From NCBI GenBank assembly GCA_034440615.1, contig JAOTOM010004278.1, positions 192,039 through 256,038 on the forward strand: a stretch of DNA of 64,000 nt, written 5' to 3'. Source of the DNA: Ashinkailepas kermadecensis. Taxonomy: Eukaryota; Arthropoda; Thecostraca; Neolepadidae. This document shows positions 45,904 through 54,394 of the stretch, one piece after another (position 1 is the stretch's first letter; each line of letters opens with the position of its first letter). The position numbers and the translations under genes were made by a program. A model generated the notes under the pieces. That model ran no database searches and was not told the DNA's origin. It saw nothing but the letters and a program-made list of their open reading frames with translations.

Positions 45904-46929
45904 ATGACCGAGATTCCGCTGGATCGTATCTCTGAGAGTTTTAGTCAAATCAGGATGGAATTAAGAGCTCAGGGCTTAAGCAACAACATTAAACAATATA
46001 CAGGCGACAGCCATAATAAGTTAATGGACTGGTTAAAACAGCTGGAAAGAATTAGCTACAGTATAGATAATGAACAGATGAGAATCATTTGCTTAAAAAC
46101 ACTTGGTGGACCCGCAGCCGAATTTCTCCAACGTATGCTAGCGCTACAGGCAAATCTAACGTGGGCAGATATTAAACAATTAATGAAGGAACGCTATTCT
46201 GACCTTGCCGATCAGAAAAACGCTCAAGAAAACTTAAGAAGAACAAAACAATTCCGCGTTGAGTCGATTCAGAATTACTCTGAGAGAATCATTTCACTAG
46301 CCAAGGAAGCTTATACAGACATTGATAGCCCCGCTACCCAACAAATTTTGTTAGATGTGTTCAACAAAGGAGTACAAAGCCAACAGCTAGCAGAAAAATT
46401 ATATAGACATACCTTTCAGACCCTTGAGGAGGCAATTCAATTCGCTGTGCATGAACAGCAACTGCTGAAAACATTTTTATTATGTCGGGGATCACAGAAA
46501 ACGGATGAGGAACCCATGGAAGTTGACATGGTACAAAGTGGAAATGAACGGTTGGACAAAATCGAGAAACTGGTAGTATCCCTAGGAGAGACTGTATCAA
46601 AACTGGCAGCTCAAAAACTGGACCCCCCGAAACCACAAACCCAGCCACAATCAGGACCACGTGTATTCACCCCGACCTATCCACCATACCCGCGACCACC
46701 CAGACCGTACGTTCCCCGACCCAACTATGGACCTCCAATGCCGCGCCCCTCTTTCGGCCCCGCGACTTGGAAACCTCGACCGCCAAACACGCCTAATCCC
46801 TCATATCAATGGACCCCGGACGGCCGACCCATTTGTCACAGATGCACCAAGGTAGGTCACGTGGGATGGCAGTGTCGTTCCTGCCCAACGTCTCCTAGAG
46901 AAACGGGAAACGGCCGAGCTCTGCTGTGA
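45904..46929 (+). CDS. gag: Retroelement Gag with CCHC zinc knuckle
   Basis: 341 codons. The capsid-like region (about 30-200) has the retrotransposon Gag pattern LMDWLKQLE...LKTLGGPAAEFL...W.D.K.L..ERYSD. A Pro-rich linker (about 240-305) leads to one zinc knuckle, CHRCTKVGHVGWQC (C-x2-C-x4-H-x4-C), near the C-terminus. It would package the element RNA. The frame is intact. The ATG at 45904 follows a 350-base leader after the primer-binding site. The end overlaps the next frame, with a -1 slippery site just before the stop. Confidence 0.9.
   Translation: MTEIPLDRISESFSQIRMELRAQGLSNNIKQYTGDSHNKLMDWLKQLERISYSIDNEQMRIICLKTLGGPAAEFLQRMLALQANLTWADIKQLMKERYSDLADQKNAQENLRRTKQFRVESIQNYSERIISLAKEAYTDIDSPATQQILLDVFNKGVQSQQLAEKLYRHTFQTLEEAIQFAVHEQQLLKTFLLCRGSQKTDEEPMEVDMVQSGNERLDKIEKLVVSLGETVSKLAAQKLDPPKPQTQPQSGPRVFTPTYPPYPRPPRPYVPRPNYGPPMPRPSFGPATWKPRPPNTPNPSYQWTPDGRPICHRCTKVGHVGWQCRSCPTSPRETGNGRALL
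46905..46911 (+). promoter_or_regulatory. Putative -1 ribosomal frameshift site between gag and protease
   Basis: The heptamer GGGAAAC sits in the exact X XXY YYZ register of the gag frame (codons GGA AAC), 15 bases before the gag stop. A -1 slip enters the protease frame, which is open at this point. GGGAAAC is a known efficient retroviral slippery heptamer. Any downstream stimulatory structure was not modelled. Confidence 0.65.
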
Positions 46930-48140
46930 ACGACCACCACGGTAGAGCTAGAGCTAATTGGAATCAGAAACCACAGAGTAAGGAAAGAAAAAACATCCGT
47001 AGGAAGCGAAACCCGCAGAAACAGAACTTGAACCACAAAAATGTACAGCACATTCGTGTTAAACCCAACACTCCCATGTGCTGGATCAAAGTCGGAAGTC
47101 AAAAAGCTTATACGCTCGTTGATACGGGCGCCGATATTTCCTTAATCTCAAAGGAACTTTTTGATAAAATCACGGAAAAACAGACTCTCAGATTTTCAGA
47201 GGACCCAAAAGACCGCATCCCACTCATTTCAGCAAGCGGGCATCGTTTGAAAAACATTGGTGTAGGAACATTTAGAGTCGAGATGAGTAAATTCAGTAAA
47301 CCATTCAGCTTTCAAATTGTAGCAGGACTGAAACAACAATGCATGTTAGGAAACGATTTCTTAACGGAGTTCGGAGCAAAATTAGATTTCGAGAAAAAAG
47401 CCTTGTGTATCGAAGGTAGTATGATTCCGCTTCGCCCTCAGCAGCGCACGATTAGCGAAAAGGCGAGTTCGCTAGTCAGGATCAAAGGACGCACGTTTAT
47501 CCCGGCCAATACGGTCGTGGAGTGTCTGGCAGCTGTGAATAGGACGCAACTAGTGAATCAAACGTGCTATGTGAGGTCACTGGACAATACACCAGTAATT
47601 TCCGAGGAGCCAGGCTTAATCATAGCCGAGATAGTGGCAAAACCAGACCGCCATAAGCGACTACCAGTGAGAATTATAAATACGTCTACCCGAGACTTCA
47701 CAATGTATAACAATCAAGTGATCGCCTATGCTGAGAGAATAGATGACTCGGATCTGGAGTATCTTGTTGACGTGCCACAAGACCTTGACTTAGCCCCGAC
47801 CACCTCACCCACTGACCCAGTTGAGCAAGCGCGACTGGCTCATCTGACCGACGCTGACAGGGACGATCTCGAACAGCTGTTACGAGCCAATGCTGACCTG
47901 TTTGCCGCGAGTGACGCCGACCTCGGTACAACTGACCTTGCTGAGATGGAGATAGAGACTGGTGACCACGCTCCCGTCCGTCAGCCGCCTTACAAAACGC
48001 CGTTTAGCCAACGAAAATATGTGGAGGAACAGATACGTATCATGCTAAAAGAGGAATCCGACAGTCCGTGGGCTGCACCCATCGTAATAGTTCGCAAAAA
48101 GACCAATCGAACAGGTTTGCTGTCGATTATCGGAAATTAA
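46926..48140 (+). CDS. pol: Retroelement protease and start of reverse transcriptase
   Basis: The frame lies -1 relative to gag and has no natural ATG at its start, so it is expected to be read by frameshifting. The aspartic protease active site is LVDTGADISLIS near 47115-47150, and MLGNDFLTEFG near 47340 is the second conserved protease segment. After a linker come the first RT residues, ...SPWAAPIVIVRKK, near 48062-48101. The frame then runs out at 48138. The polymerase continues in the next (-1) frame, so a one-base loss in the A run at 48096-48100 is the simplest explanation. A second frameshift signal is less likely because CAAAAAG is a poor slippery heptamer. Confidence 0.85.
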   Translation: MNDHHGRARANWNQKPQSKERKNIRRKRNPQKQNLNHKNVQHIRVKPNTPMCWIKVGSQKAYTLVDTGADISLISKELFDKITEKQTLRFSEDPKDRIPLISASGHRLKNIGVGTFRVEMSKFSKPFSFQIVAGLKQQCMLGNDFLTEFGAKLDFEKKALCIEGSMIPLRPQQRTISEKASSLVRIKGRTFIPANTVVECLAAVNRTQLVNQTCYVRSLDNTPVISEEPGLIIAEIVAKPDRHKRLPVRIINTSTRDFTMYNNQVIAYAERIDDSDLEYLVDVPQDLDLAPTTSPTDPVEQARLAHLTDADRDDLEQLLRANADLFAASDADLGTTDLAEMEIETGDHAPVRQPPYKTPFSQRKYVEEQIRIMLKEESDSPWAAPIVIVRKKTNRTGLLSIIGN

Positions 48141-49939
48141 ACAATATCACGAAGAAAAACAGCTATCCCCTTCCACTAATAGAAGATATTCTCGCGTCTC
48201 TAGGCGGAGCAAACTTCTTCTCGTCACTGGATCTAAAGTCAGGATATTGGCAAATCCCAATGGCAAAAGATAGCATACCTAAGACAGCCTTTATCTGCTT
48301 CATGGGTTTGTGGAACTTCAGAAAAATGCCCTTTGGAATCTGCAACGCTCCGAGCCTCTTTGCTCAAGTGATGTCCAAAGTTCTATCTGGAATACAGAAT
48401 CAATTCGCAACAGCATACATCGACGACATAATAATATATTCAAAAACATTCAAAGAACATCTAGCTCATTTGGAGGAAGTTTTTCGACGCCTGCGAAAAG
48501 CACAGCTAAAATTGAAACTATCAAAATGTGAGTTTCTAAAAAAGGAAGTACAATATCTAGGACACGTAGTATCAGCCTCTGGCATCAAGCCAAACCCGGA
48601 GAAGGTAGAAGCTATACAGTACATGGCAGCTCCGACTACTGTGAAAGGAGTCCGATCATTTATCGGCATGTGTTCTTACTATCGACGTTTCATCCCCAAA
48701 TTTAGCCAGATTGCCACACCACTGATTGACTTAACGAGGAAACATGCAACCTTCAATTGGACCAATGATTGCGAAAACGCTTTCACAACACTAAAACACA
48801 AGCTGGCTTCTGCACCAGTACTGGCTTATCCAGATGTCACAAAAGACTATAAGTTGTATACCGACGCCTCACTGAGAGCGGTAGGAGCAGTTTTAGTACA
48901 GGAACACAATGGAGAAGAGAAAGTGATCCAATATTTGTCTAAACAACTTAATGAAACACAACAAAAATGGCCGATTGTGCAGCTCGAGACATATGCCGTC
49001 ATTTACGCAGTCTCAAAATTACGTCAATACTTACTGGGATCAAAATTCACCATCCTGACTGATCACAGACCACTTACATTTTTAAATCTTTCAGAGATGA
49101 AAAACCCAATGATACAGAGATGGGCTATCATGCTTTCCGAGCACAACTGTGAAATAGTATACATTAAAGGCTCAAAGAATGTTGTTGCAGATCATCTCAG
49201 CCGTATAAGTGAAACCAATCAGGAAATAAATGTTATCAATCCCGACCGCATCACTCCCGAACGTATCCAGCCATCAAGGCTAGCTAAGCGCGCGGAAGCC
49301 GAACTCAGCCAGCAGCCAAGTTGTGGCTATGAGCTCATGGACACGGACTGGCCAGTAGGGTCAGCAGACAATGACGTCGACATGCCGACACGGGCCCCAG
49401 ACATAACTGGCACAAGGCCAGACCCGCCGGTCGAGACAGGCCGACGAGAAGCTGAATCATCACCCACCCAGTTAGCCGAACCAAGTCAACTCCCAGGTAC
49501 CGGTGAGTCCGAGGACGACTTACCACTGGCCGAATTATCCCGGCGAATAGCAAAACGCCCATTACCCACGTCTAGCGAATCGGAGAATGAAAAGTCGCAG
49601 CCACGCACAACGAAATGCACAAAACTTCAGAGTAGTGACTCAGAAGACCATGTACCTCTAGCAGAATTAGCTCTTCGTTTGAGAGAATCAGCAGAGAGCC
49701 CACCAGGTGTTGCTCCAGAAAAACGGCAATTAGAACTAACATCAGACGATGATTGCCCTCCCGACAAACAGCAAATATATGAGGATACGTCGTCTACAGA
49801 GTACGATGCAGACGTGGAATCTATAAGCTTGAAGCAACGTAAGACTTCGGCATTAGTAGCTTTTGCGGAGAAACAAAACGCAATGTTGATGGCACAGATG
49901 AAAACGCAAATGGAAATGTTTACGTCGATGTGGGAATAG
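48068..49939 (+). CDS. pol: Reverse transcriptase and RNase H with acidic C-terminal extension, no integrase
   Basis: From about 48102 this frame carries the rest of the Ty3/Gypsy RT: FAVDYRKLN, SSLDLKSGYWQIPM, FGICNAP, the catalytic YIDDIIIYS (about 48415) and YLGHVVS. RNase H follows: YTDAS (about 48860), LETYAVIYA, LTDHRPLTFL and VVADHLSRI, ending near 49205. Normally a linker and an HHCC/DDE integrase follow. Here about 245 residues of low-complexity acidic sequence follow instead, with two related blocks (LPLAELSRRIAKR and VPLAELALRLRES) and a Met/Gln-rich end, closing at TAG 49937-49939. Neither an HHCC zinc finger nor a DDE pattern is present in any frame to 51.1 kb. Confidence 0.88.
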   Translation: MGCTHRNSSQKDQSNRFAVDYRKLNNITKKNSYPLPLIEDILASLGGANFFSSLDLKSGYWQIPMAKDSIPKTAFICFMGLWNFRKMPFGICNAPSLFAQVMSKVLSGIQNQFATAYIDDIIIYSKTFKEHLAHLEEVFRRLRKAQLKLKLSKCEFLKKEVQYLGHVVSASGIKPNPEKVEAIQYMAAPTTVKGVRSFIGMCSYYRRFIPKFSQIATPLIDLTRKHATFNWTNDCENAFTTLKHKLASAPVLAYPDVTKDYKLYTDASLRAVGAVLVQEHNGEEKVIQYLSKQLNETQQKWPIVQLETYAVIYAVSKLRQYLLGSKFTILTDHRPLTFLNLSEMKNPMIQRWAIMLSEHNCEIVYIKGSKNVVADHLSRISETNQEINVINPDRITPERIQPSRLAKRAEAELSQQPSCGYELMDTDWPVGSADNDVDMPTRAPDITGTRPDPPVETGRREAESSPTQLAEPSQLPGTGESEDDLPLAELSRRIAKRPLPTSSESENEKSQPRTTKCTKLQSSDSEDHVPLAELALRLRESAESPPGVAPEKRQLELTSDDDCPPDKQQIYEDTSSTEYDADVESISLKQRKTSALVAFAEKQNAMLMAQMKTQMEMFTSMWE

Positions 49940-50520
49940 TCAGTAATGGTGTATAATGTGTACCAGGGTGTCACGACAATTGGTATAACGTGCTGATACC
50001 AGGCTCAGTGAAGCCACCTTCGATGGCGCGGTGACGTCATCCTTAATGGATTGCCATATACTGGCATGTGGATATTAATGGAACGCTATGACGCGTATGG
50101 ATGCTAATGGGACGCTGTAACGACACCCCAACCGATGTACGGTGTGGTACGCTGTTATACTGTATAAAAACGTGTACGGTGGTCAAAATTAATGCCTATC
50201 ATTGCTTCCGTACCTCTGAACCGAGTACCGCATCTCTGTACCTGAAAGCAGCGGCAAACCTTAAATCCATTCAGTTACCCTCCCGGTGAAGATGAGCTGT
50301 CTTCAGCTCATGCCAGCGTCAGACCTGACCACGAGTTCAACAGTTCTGCTTACGACAGCAAAGTACTGATGACTGCAGCGGCGCAGTACGTGCGCCGGAA
50401 CCGAGCGCTACCCTCGGAATGAATCACGACGTATGCATTCTTGACCTGCAGTAACCCGTCAGCAGCTGTCGAGGGTCCGGACCATCCCTGCCAGCGCCAC
50501 CGACGCAACCCGCGTTCATA
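49940..50520 (+). other. Spacer between pol and the small ORF of the retroelement
   Basis: No recognised gene. TATAAAAA at 50163-50170 could be a TATA box for the following ORF. A short self-similar block, GGATGCTAATGGGACGCT next to GATATTAATGGAACGCT, lies at 50072-50117. Confidence 0.35.
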
Positions 50521-51054
50521 ATGGACTTCGAGCCATCTTCGTATCAAGGTGACGGAATGTGGTGTACCACGTGCCGCCAGCCCATGGAGCATCACACGGA
50601 ACCGTCAGCTCGTGATCCGATGCTGCCCAGCATCCCCGAGAACGCCGGTGATGCAACCGCGGACGCCTCCGCCGAGCCCACAGCCGACGTAAGCAGCTCT
50701 GAGGACGTTACCGTTACGGCTGACACAGCAGGCAACACCGTCCCCGCCGACGCCGTGTGCAGGGCCAGCAACCTAGCTGACTACGCGGACATTGGTGTGA
50801 CTGATGAATCACACCTGGCAGACACGCTGCAGGATGCACCCGGTGCATCACACATTGCAACCGGAGTAGCGAAGGTACGCGCTACAGCGAGTGCGGATGC
50901 TAACGGACCGTTACCATTACCGAAGCTCGCCCAACTGACCGAGCCTGACGAGCCGGATAGCACCGCCGACTTAATGGAGAAGATACGACGGAGTGTCATG
51001 CTGTTTCATCAGCACATGGAAGGCAGAGCACCTAGCCCAACTGAATCGGAGTGA
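50521..51054 (+). CDS. Small acidic ORF of the retroelement, unknown function
   Basis: 177 codons starting at ATG 50521. The N-terminus has a CTTC cysteine pair (MWCTTCRQPMEHH), the middle is an Ala/Asp/Thr-rich disordered stretch, and the C-terminus is a short helix-like segment, TADLMEKIRRSVMLFHQHMEG. No signal peptide or membrane segment is visible, so it does not look like an envelope protein. No family is recognised. It sits where an integrase or env would be in a Ty3/Gypsy element. Confidence 0.6.
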   Translation: MDFEPSSYQGDGMWCTTCRQPMEHHTEPSARDPMLPSIPENAGDATADASAEPTADVSSSEDVTVTADTAGNTVPADAVCRASNLADYADIGVTDESHLADTLQDAPGASHIATGVAKVRATASADANGPLPLPKLAQLTEPDEPDSTADLMEKIRRSVMLFHQHMEGRAPSPTESE

Positions 51055-52305
51055 TAAAGGAGAAAAAGTGCAGAAGTGACAGACAACGAGCAGTGGTCGC
51101 TCGTCGTCTACGGACAGAACTATAGTTGGAATAACGTAGTGAGTGTCGTGTCGTAAATAACCACGTGTAATCATGTAATGTGTTTATTTAGGGGATGTCA
51201 TGTAACATGTTTATTTAGGGGATTTTGTGCCATGTTTATTTAGGGATCATTGTGTAACATGGTAACTAACATGGACCAGGGATGTGGGAACCCTACAAAT
51301 CCCAGTAGTTTAACCCATGTAGAAAACTGAAACAATCGTATAAAATAAAAAGTGTATGTATCACCACGCAATTTCACGATGTATCAAGGCCGCTGATAAT
51401 CTAATGGATTGCAGAATCGAATTGAACAATCCGTATTCGCAAGGCTAGAACTCGCGTTGTGGCTGTAACGATGTTAAAGTTAATACGAACGAGCCAGCCT
51501 CTGGAATGTACTGTATGCGTCACCGCGATGGGGCCGCATGAGGCACCCACACACCTGTCACAACAAGAGCGTCAGGCATGCGGCCCACCCGATCTATCAC
51601 AGATAAGGCCAAGTGCCGCTCGCATTGTTCGATTATTAGCCACCGCGATGAGATCACCTTACGAGGTTATAACTGATAAGAACCGGAGCTCGTGTCGATG
51701 AGTTCGCATACCACAAGGTTACTGGCGCCACCAGTCGGGTACGTCCACAAATCATCGCTGGTTGCCACGCGACCGAGCAGCCAGGCTGCCGTGCAAAACT
51801 GCAATCTCAGCGTGCGAGAAGTGCATTAGAACTGAACCCATGACCTGCGGCGAATCAACAGTCAGCAACGTCCAGCGAGGGCAATGGCCGCTGGCGTGTC
51901 GGGCCAATCACGGCCCGGTTCACTTGCGGGTTGGCGTGTTATGTAGAACCAGCCAATAGCAGTGCGGGTTGCATGCCGTCAATGTACTTACGTGGGCGGA
52001 CTCGTGTGTATATATATGAGTGCAAATGAAAATAAACGGGGAGCTCGAGAGGGAGCTCGAGGGGGAGCTCGAGACGGGGCTCGAGACTCAGCTCGAGACT
52101 CGACCTAGACTCGGACTACGAGGTAGAACCATCACGTCTTTGCGATTTCGGAGCGGACTGGCGTTTGCCTGTCGCGACTCAACGTAGTTGGCGGGCCGAG
52201 GAAGCTTTCAGCCCGGGAAGTCACTCATCACGGAGTTTTAACGAGTGAGCTGTCCACCTACTGTTCTGGGGTATACAAAGCGGAAGCGATTGGTCTATCC
52301 CTAGA
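51055..52305 (+). other. LTR-like 3' region of the retroelement
   Basis: Non-coding. A purine-rich run (AAAGGAGAAAAAG, 51056-51068) right after the ORF could be a polypurine tract. Three copies of TGTTTATTTAGGG lie at 51181-51245, and AATAAA at 51346-51351. TATATATATGAG at 52009-52020 is followed by AATAAA at 52031-52036, an LTR-like promoter plus polyadenylation arrangement. A GAGCTCGAG-rich array fills 52041-52100. No second copy exists at the 5' end. Confidence 0.5.
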
Positions 52306-52337
52306 TTTCCCACGGCCAGGGAAAAAACTACCCTATA
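52306..52337. repeat. Right terminal inverted repeat of the retroelement
   Basis: Exact reverse complement of 45488-45519, 32 of 32 bases. Followed by the direct repeat TATT. Confidence 0.92.
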
Positions 52338-52341
52338 TATT

Positions 52342-52960
52342 GCTGTACTGCTGTACGAATAACCCAATTCGCATTGCGTGCATGCTATACAGGGATATAC
52401 TGAAATTGTGGTGACTTGGCAATATATGTGTGACAATGTCCTCGGGAGTGGGAGAATGTCAAATTCCACCCTAGTGAAAGTGATCTAAGTCACGGGGTGG
52501 CAACATGCGTTATCACACACAACTGAACAGTTGGCATCACTTGGACACAAAGTCTGCTGGCTGGGTCAACAATCCCTGCTTCAATGGCCACCACTCTGAT
52601 GTACTAGCTGCCAGCCGACGACGCAAACACAGCGGCCAATAAATTGGCCACTATTTGCCTAGGCATAGGCAGAAAGGGACGAACCGACTGCAGCAGGCCC
52701 ACCAGCAGACCTGTGCAACTGAAACCAGAAAGCAGCTAGCCAAAATTGATCATCAGCTGAACGGCAGAATCAGACTGGTGCTAGGCTGTACAACCCGGGC
52801 ATGGGCGTGAACATGATCACATCAAATTTATAAATTGCTCTGCAAGATGCTATTGGGGCATTCCAGGATAGATCGATCGGTCGGAGGGTCGACTTTACAC
52901 CCTCATCTTTCTGGTCAAATGACTAGCAATGATGGTGTGATGCACAGTGATCTGGCAGGT
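52342..52960. other. No gene recognised
   Basis: About 0.6 kb between the retroelement and the next SINE without recognised features. Confidence 0.4.
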
Positions 52961-52976
52961 CACTTTAGTCACTTGG

Positions 52977-53134
52977 TTGGTTATTGGTTTTACGAAACGT
53001 CGACCGTTGAGTCATATAGCGTCGCCAATCTCTCACGCCGATTGGTCGCGGGCGAAGAGTAGCGACAGGTGAGACTCGAACCCACAACCTTACAATTGTG
53101 AGACGAGCATCTTACCCCTAGACCACTCGTCCCC
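52977..53134 (-). mobile_element. tRNA-derived SINE, copy 5
   Basis: Close to copy 1 in sequence and reverse oriented. It has a perfect 16-bp target-site duplication, CACTTTAGTCACTTGG, at 52961-52976 and 53135-53150, so it is probably young. Confidence 0.93.
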
Positions 53135-53371
53135 CACTTTAGTCACTTGGAGGAGGCTCTAGGCATTGCATAACAAAATAATCATTCCTGAGGTAACAAC
53201 AAAGAATGAGGTGCTGAATGCCACATGCATGGAACAGGTAGCAGACACTGTCTTAAAATAGACATGCAATAGATGCAAATAATGCAAAGAACACATAGTG
53301 GAGTGTGAGGTATTAGAGCAATTAAGTCATTAAAAATACTGTCCTTAGCTTATTTGTGACCCACTTAAATA

Positions 53372-53782
53372 TTATGTACAGGCATGGAGGCCATACTTAG
53401 AAAAATAGATATATATGCTATAAAAAAAAATGCAGTGTAAAGCCACTGGATTCATTATTGGACTAAGCAACTTAGAATATGGACAATGGCTTAAGGCTTT
53501 AGGTATGTACTCACTCAAGTATAGGATATTAAGGGGTGATATGATTGAAATGTATCAGATTGTGAAAGGGTACACAGAGATCAATCAGGTCAATCTGAAT
53601 GATGTCATCTTTTTAGATTATCACTTAGGAGTCATCAATCAGGTTAAACAAGTCAAGGTGTAGGACAGATGAATAACAACAGGTATTCAGTGAAAGGGCT
53701 GTTGATCAATGTAAAAAGGCTGCCTGTTGATGGTGAGTCCTTCATTGAATGTATTTAAAGATAGGGTGGACAATTATTTTTG
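53372..53782 (+). pseudogene. CR1-like LINE, C-terminal fragment
   Basis: The plus strand reads YVQAWRPYLEK, then after a break ATGFIIGLSNLEYGQWLKALGMYSLKYRILRGDMIEMYQIVKG and, in another frame, SLNVFKDRVDNYF. These are the successive conserved blocks at the end of CR1/L2-type reverse transcriptase proteins (YA..W.P, ATR.I.GL....Y..RL..L.L..LEYRR.RGD.I..YK, S.N.FK..LD..W). Stops and frameshifts make it dead. Confidence 0.7.
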
Positions 53783-54394
53783 GTTGGAAAATCTTGTTTT
53801 TGAGTTCTGGTTATTGGTTAATAGTGTGATATTTATGCTAAGTAGGTGTGCATGGTACAGGCCTCTTTAAGCAGGCATGGATTGAGTTTGAAAATTATTG
53901 GCAGGGTATTTGATCATGTGTGTGCTATGCAGGATCAAGTGAATAGGGCTGGGTATATGAAGAAGATTGGGTGCATGGGATGTGGGTGAATGGCTTCTTT
54001 GGAATTTGTTATGTGGTGTTGGTTGTGGTGATGAGTGTCTTTTTGTCCAGGCTTATGGTATCTTCCCTGTAAATTTGTGCTTTAAGGAGTTATATGAATT
54101 CTTAAAATGTATCTTTTCAATGCAATGTTTATGAATAGCATAAAAAGAAATGTTTGAAAAATGAAGCAAAAATGCAACATAACCTAACCTAACCTAGCCT
54201 AACGTCTCTTTGGAGAAAAGATCAAACATTAAAACTTGAAAAATGTCAAGCAATTTATTTTCTTTAAAATTTCCAACTAAAAAAATATAACCAAACCTAA
54301 CATACCCCAACATAAGCTGCTTTTCAGGAAAATTTCCAAATGAAAAAAAAAAAGATTACAAAATTAAAAAACATTTTCCAACCTACAAAACCTG

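Larger units (their letters stand above)
45488..52337 (+). mobile_element. Ty3/Gypsy-like retroelement without integrase, bounded by terminal inverted repeats
   Basis: 6850 bp. It carries gag, aspartic protease, reverse transcriptase and RNase H in the usual Ty3/Gypsy order, then a unique acidic extension instead of integrase, then a separate small ORF. The ends are perfect 32-bp inverted repeats (45488-45519 and 52306-52337) starting TATAGGGTAG. They are flanked by the 4-bp direct repeat TATT (45484-45487, 52338-52341). No long direct LTR pair is visible: the sequence left of 45488 does not resemble 51055-52337. The reading frame is broken once in the RT region. Confidence 0.75.

Noticed and set aside
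48090..48140. Second programmed frameshift between protease and RT
   Set aside because: CAAAAAG is not a good slippery heptamer and the break splits a conserved RT motif, so a one-base deletion or sequence error is simpler.
50521..51054. Envelope gene of an endogenous retrovirus
   Set aside because: No signal peptide, transmembrane segment, furin-like site or glycoprotein cysteine pattern is visible.
51055..52337. 3' LTR of a normal LTR pair
   Set aside because: TATA and AATAAA signals are LTR-like, but no matching direct copy exists before the primer-binding site. Only the last 19 bases recur there, as part of a hairpin, so a complete LTR pair cannot be called.
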